Origin: Lagopus muta
Lineage: Eukaryota > Chordata > Aves > Galliformes > Phasianidae
Direction: 5' to 3'
Assembly: GCF_023343835.1 (NCBI RefSeq)
Contig: NC_064436.1
Coordinates: 54,659,883-54,723,882 of the forward strand
Length of the DNA stretch: 64,000 bases
Positions 59,749 through 64,000 of the stretch are shown here, in pieces; position 1 is the stretch's first letter, and every line of letters begins with the position of its first letter. Below the pieces are notes generated by a model. The model did not search any database and had not been told where the DNA came from. It worked only from the letters and a program-made list of their open reading frames with translations. The translations under genes and the position numbers were made by a program.

Positions 59749-61523
59749 TGAAAAATTGGTTTTTGAAAAACTGAAAAATAATATCAGCCTTTTGTTGCTA
59801 TTGTCATGAAAATTGCATTCTTCAACATTTCTATGTTCATAAGTTGATCTTTGGTCACAGAGTTTGTGATTGACACATGGTGGCTGAGCATTTATTTTGG
59901 AAGAGATGGATGCTGGGTTGTTATGCGTTCTGTCCACGTATGAATAGCAAAGTGTATGATGTATTTTTTTGTTGTTTTCTATAATTTAAAATCAAATACT
60001 CTGTGAGGAAAAAAAAATTGTAAAAGGGACTCTCAGATGGTGTAAAATGTGTTCACTCAGCTAATAGGGCATGAAGCTGACAGGGACGTGCTGACTTAAG
60101 TCAACTGAGGATGCAACCATTAGTGGTTACAGAAAAGTATAAAGACACATCACTATAATGTCTAAAAGTTCAGCATTTTATACTGCTTATAGAAATGCAC
60201 CAGCTGCTGACAGTTAAGTTCTACTGGGTTGAAATTTAACTTAAGACATTGATTATTTTTGTGCATCATATTTGCAGTTTTTTATTCTATCAACAGCTGT
60301 AATGGTACTTTGAAGCTGTTGATTCAGTACTGTTTATAAGATATGGTTTTTTTGTAGCACAGCCTGTTTCAGATCAATAAAATATGAAGATAAGTGGTGA
60401 TAAATGAGTACTTTCATAATGAATACTTTCATAAATCTAGCCTTATTATCATACTGGTTTATTGTGTTTGTCCTTCAGAGAACAAACGAGATACCTCATC
60501 CTTTATGTCTAGTAGCATGGCTATAGTTCTTTGCACTACAAAATACACCTATATCAGATTTCTTATTAAGGGGATTATCACAGAAGCACTGTGCTATCTG
60601 GCAAATGAATCATAGACCTAAGAATTTATACTATTACTACTCTTACTAGAAAATCCATTTAATCCATGCGTTCCTGTTTTCCTGTCAACAGAAGGGAACG
60701 CTTATTTAATCTCTCACAGACTGATACAAAGCTTAATCAATACATACAGCATTCTACCAGTGTTAGTTCTTGTTTGGATCACTAAAGCTTCAACAGTTTT
60801 TCCAAAAACCTAGAATTTAGGCTTGATAGTGACATTTGTGTTTAGAAAAAAAGTATATCTAAACCATCGATTTTAAACCTACAGCTTTTATGTTAGATGG
60901 ATACTTATTCATGGGAAAAGTAACCCAGCTTTTACGCATAGAACTTGCTGAAAAGACCGTATCTGTCTAAATATGTACTAATACCAATCTTTGCCCTGTC
61001 AATAAAATGTTATAGAGGCAGATTAATTCTTATACTTAATTATCTTTTAATTTCACTGAGGTTTTCTCTTTTTTCTTTCCTCTGCTTTCACCTCATTAGT
61101 CATGATCAAAGTGTATTCCTCTTAATAGTTCCTTAATGTGATGCTTTGATCACATTTTTCTGACTAATTTGAAAGTCTGTTAACTGAATTACAACTGAGA
61201 CTGTGTATTTGAAGTTTTTGGATTCATTTTCCTTAGGCCATTTTACTCTGTTATACCCAACATTTGTTGGGATGTATTACAGCTTCATGGGAGCCCTGTT
61301 GCACTGTGCTTCTGCTAGAAGAAGGAGACACCTTTGATAAAAAGCAAATCGTGCATCTCCAGGAACATGATTTGCCCTTCTGTGGGCCAAATGTTTCTCA
61401 GGTGATTTCTATCAACTAGAAAAGGTGTTGATGGCAACCAGGGTCTGAAATTAGGAAATCTATTCAAATTCCTGGAAGTAACTAGGATAAATTTGGTTTG
61501 TGTTTTATAAATTTACACAGCAT

Positions 61524-62150
61524 CACAGACACCCAGAATCATAGGGGCTGGAAGGGACCTCTGGAGAGCATTTAATCCAGCTCCCAGTTAAAGAAGGTTC
61601 CCTACTGTAGGTTGCACAGGAAAGTGTCTAAGTGAGTTCTGAATATCTTCAGGGAAGGAGACTCCATAATATCTCTTGGCTCCCGTCCCTGTGTTCTGTA
61701 CCCTACAAAGGTAAAGTTTTTCCTCCTGTTTGTTTAGAATGCTTAGTGTTACAGTTGGTGCCCATTGCCCCTTGTTCTGCGGCTTTGCGGCCCTCTGGTG
61801 TGCTTTCTTCAGTAGTTCCTTTTCTTTTTTGAACTGAGGAGCCCAAAACTGGACACTGCACTCCAGATATGGCTGGCAAGGACAGAGTAGAGGGGTAGGA
61901 GAACCTCCCTTAACCTGCTGGCCATACTATTTTTAATGCACACCAAGGTATCATTTGTCTTTCTTGGCCACAGGGGCACACTGATGGCTCATGGGCCACC
62001 AGGACTCCTAGGCCCTTCTCCTAAAAGCTCCTTTCCATTAGGTCAGCCCCTAACTTGTGCTGATGCATGCCATTATTCCTCCCCAAGTGTAGGACTCTGC
62101 ATTTGCCCTTGACTGTGATCATGATTCTTGTCCCTCTCTTGTTCACAAGC
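61524..62150 (-). mobile_element. CR1 LINE fragment, antisense, about 620 bases
   Basis: Antisense CR1 3' half: aatcataggggctggaaggg, ggttccctactgtaggttgc, ttgccccttgttctgcggct, gcccaaaactggacactgca, gggccaccaggactcctagg and ccccaagtgtaggactctgc. The longest continuous CR1 of the intergenic half. Confidence 0.93.
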
Positions 62151-64000
62151 AGCTATTTTAATAATTTTCAGTTATGGGTAGCAATCAACAAGGAAATGTC
62201 CATGAGCTACAAGAGCCATCTCTCTGTGGGCTCTAGAATAGCCAACACATAGATCTTTCTTTTTTTCATCCTGTACTTCCATACAGAGTTTATTCTAGCA
62301 ATTTCTGCTATCTTTATGCTTCCTTTCTTGAAGGCCCCATTAAAACCATCTGAAAACCTGTTGGCAGAAATGTTTTATCCAAAGGAGTATATACACCCCA
62401 AAATTTATCCACAAAAATGTACCCAAACAGTTATCTCTTAAGTAATTCCATTGTCAATTTGTCTCTGCCCCTGAAATTTCTTTGGTGAGGGATCTGTCAC
62501 ACAGTCAATGGAAATAAATACATCAAGGTCACAGGACTGATATTATATATGCAGGAATTGGTAACTGCTTCAGACGATGGAATAATGAAGTTTGTTAAGC
62601 AGTTAGGAACCCCTGGAGGAAAAACTGTGTAAAATTCCTCAATAATTAGAGGTTGGCTTATTTTCCATCTGTTATAGCTCAGTGGAAAATAATTTTTTTT
62701 TCTTTACTACCTTGGAGCCATATTCCAAGAGGTACCATTCACTTTGTTGCTATCAATACTCAACACTGAGTATTAGGTAAATTAAAGCATAGTAGTCAGT
62801 TTACAAAACTGTAAATGTGAGAATCTTCATACTGTATCAGATTAACTTCCATGCTATGTGATGATGAGCATTAAGTTCAAGTTAAAGCCTGTTACCCTAC
62901 TCCGTGCAAAACTCTGCCATGCGTTTTAGCAGGAGCAACTCAGATACAGAAGACAATATACAGTATTTGGGATCACTGAAATCAAAACTGGATGTGACGG
63001 GTTTTATAGTTTCATTCAAACAGTGATCACTTTTCCATAACTCTAGATAATATTTTAAAAAGCAATTAGTGATCAAAATAGAAATTAGCTAAGTTACGAG
63101 GTACGTGCATAAGGTATATAAGTGGTTTTCCAAGATTCTGCTCTGCTGGCATTTAAGCAAGCTTTTTCCTATCACACTAGGAACATGCTCCTATCCTCAA
63201 CCACTGAGTGAGACTCAGTTCTCTCACCAAGATAGTTCTTCATCTCTTTCCTATTCAGTGAAAATGGATTTATTGTTCATTTATGTAGCTGCCCAGACAC
63301 AATTAGCACTTTCATTTTCTTCATGTTGCTTAGTCACATCTAATCATTGTAAAAGGTAGAGAAAATCTTTTTGAAATATCATCAGATTTTCAAAAATGCA
63401 TCCTGACAATTTTAGTTGGCTGTATGGTGTATTTTGCAATCCCTGGTAATGAATTCTAACACTTATTGCCATACAAACCCCAGCTGCCTCTCATTCAGCT
63501 GATATATGCTCCCCATAAATGTCCTGCTGAATCTTTACTAAGAGAAGATTTAGTAAAGATTTTCAGAAGAGCTGAAGTTCTGCAGTATAGAAACAGGACA
63601 ACTGCTGCAACAGCTTATGACAGGCTGAGTGCTGCTCAGACTGGCTGCAGTAGAGTTCAGAGCAGGATGTAGAGAAGCTGTGAGCTGCAGGAACCCTGCA
63701 AAATGAATTGTCAACTGCTAATAGGTCAGCAGATACAGTAGAATCATAGCTGGATTCTGATAGATTCACTTTCTATAGAAGGAAGTTGAGGTAAGGTAGA
63801 GAAAAACTTCAAAGCTTGTGGGAAACAGGGCTTGGAGTTTCCCCAGGCTTTTAAAGAAATAACAAAAATAATGCTTTGGGCAGCAATTTAACCTAGATCA
63901 AGAGATGAAATTGTTACCTTACAAACCTTTATGGTTAGATCTGCTGCAGTTTGAACACTTTCTTATAGGAAGTTCTGCCACAGTAACCTGGGTGCGTGTT
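62151..64000. other. Intergenic, no gene recognised
   Basis: AT-rich sequence following the CR1, with only short open frames. The inverted repeat at 63527-63566 is the only structured feature seen. The window ends here without entering a recognisable gene. Confidence 0.7.
63527..63566. repeat. Inverted repeat, 12-bp perfect stem extending to 15 bp with a bulge
   Basis: aatctttactaa (63530-63541) and ttagtaaagatt (63550-63561) are perfect complements around an 8-nt loop. CTG (63527-63529) and CAG (63564-63566) extend the stem past a two-base bulge. The stem is short for a microRNA precursor. No gene is seen around it. Confidence 0.85.

Larger units (their letters stand above)
57462..61523. 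other. Intergenic, no gene recognised; one exon-like segment
   Basis: AT-rich sequence with A-rich low-complexity tracts at about 59540-59568 and 59725-59748. An acceptor/donor-bounded 76-base segment lies at 57746-57821 on the + strand. Short direct duplication of gaatactttcata-type sequence at about 60404-60435. Confidence 0.65.

Noticed and set aside
1..64000. CRISPR arrays, tRNA or rRNA genes, phage or bacterial systems.
   Set aside because: No regularly spaced repeats, no tRNA-like A/B boxes with cloverleaf pairing noticed, and no bacterial gene organisation. The window is ordinary avian nuclear DNA.

Overview
This is a vertebrate genomic window, most likely from a galliform bird such as chicken. 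It is AT-rich and its genes have introns. Its interspersed repeats are almost all CR1 LINE fragments, plus two copies of a mariner-like element of the Galluhop type. No bacterial-style genes, operons, CRISPR arrays or tRNA/rRNA genes are visible. The only protein-coding gene I can support is ADGRA3 (GPR125), an adhesion GPCR, on the + strand.

Region 1-33.7 kb is ADGRA3. The window opens inside an intron. Seventeen coding exons follow, from 787-858 to 30754-31996, all with GT-AG introns and one unbroken reading frame. They encode 1,209 residues and a stop. In order these are three leucine-rich repeats, the LRR C-terminal cap, an Ig domain, a HormR domain, a GAIN domain with a degenerate GPS, seven membrane segments, a long cytoplasmic tail and a terminal ETTV PDZ-binding motif. 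The known family length (about 1,320 residues) implies that about 110 residues (signal peptide, LRR N-cap, first repeat) lie upstream, probably in two exons. The 3' UTR runs to about 33.7 kb. It contains a CR1 3' end and several AATAAA signals, the most distal at 33678-33683. The introns carry CR1 fragments in both orientations, one of them nested, a long (TA)n tract and two CTCF-like motifs.

Region 33.7-64 kb looks intergenic and has no gene I recognise. It holds two near-complete mariner-like elements in opposite orientation with TA target sites (38911-39439 and 56925-57459), CR1 fragments at about 46.6, 54.2-54.8 and 61.5-62.2 kb, two clear inverted repeats, and a few exon-like segments on the + strand (52780-52832, 56453-56533, 57746-57821). 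Those segments could belong to a lncRNA or an unannotated transcript, but the evidence is weak. From memory, the gene downstream of ADGRA3 in amniotes is KCNIP4, far away on the same strand, so a long intergenic interval here is expected.

I did not find a convincing new biological system. The most useful leads are the uncleavable-looking GPS, the CTCF-like sites, the inverted mariner pair sharing an 11-bp CTCF-like core, the nested CR1, and the exon-like segments downstream.
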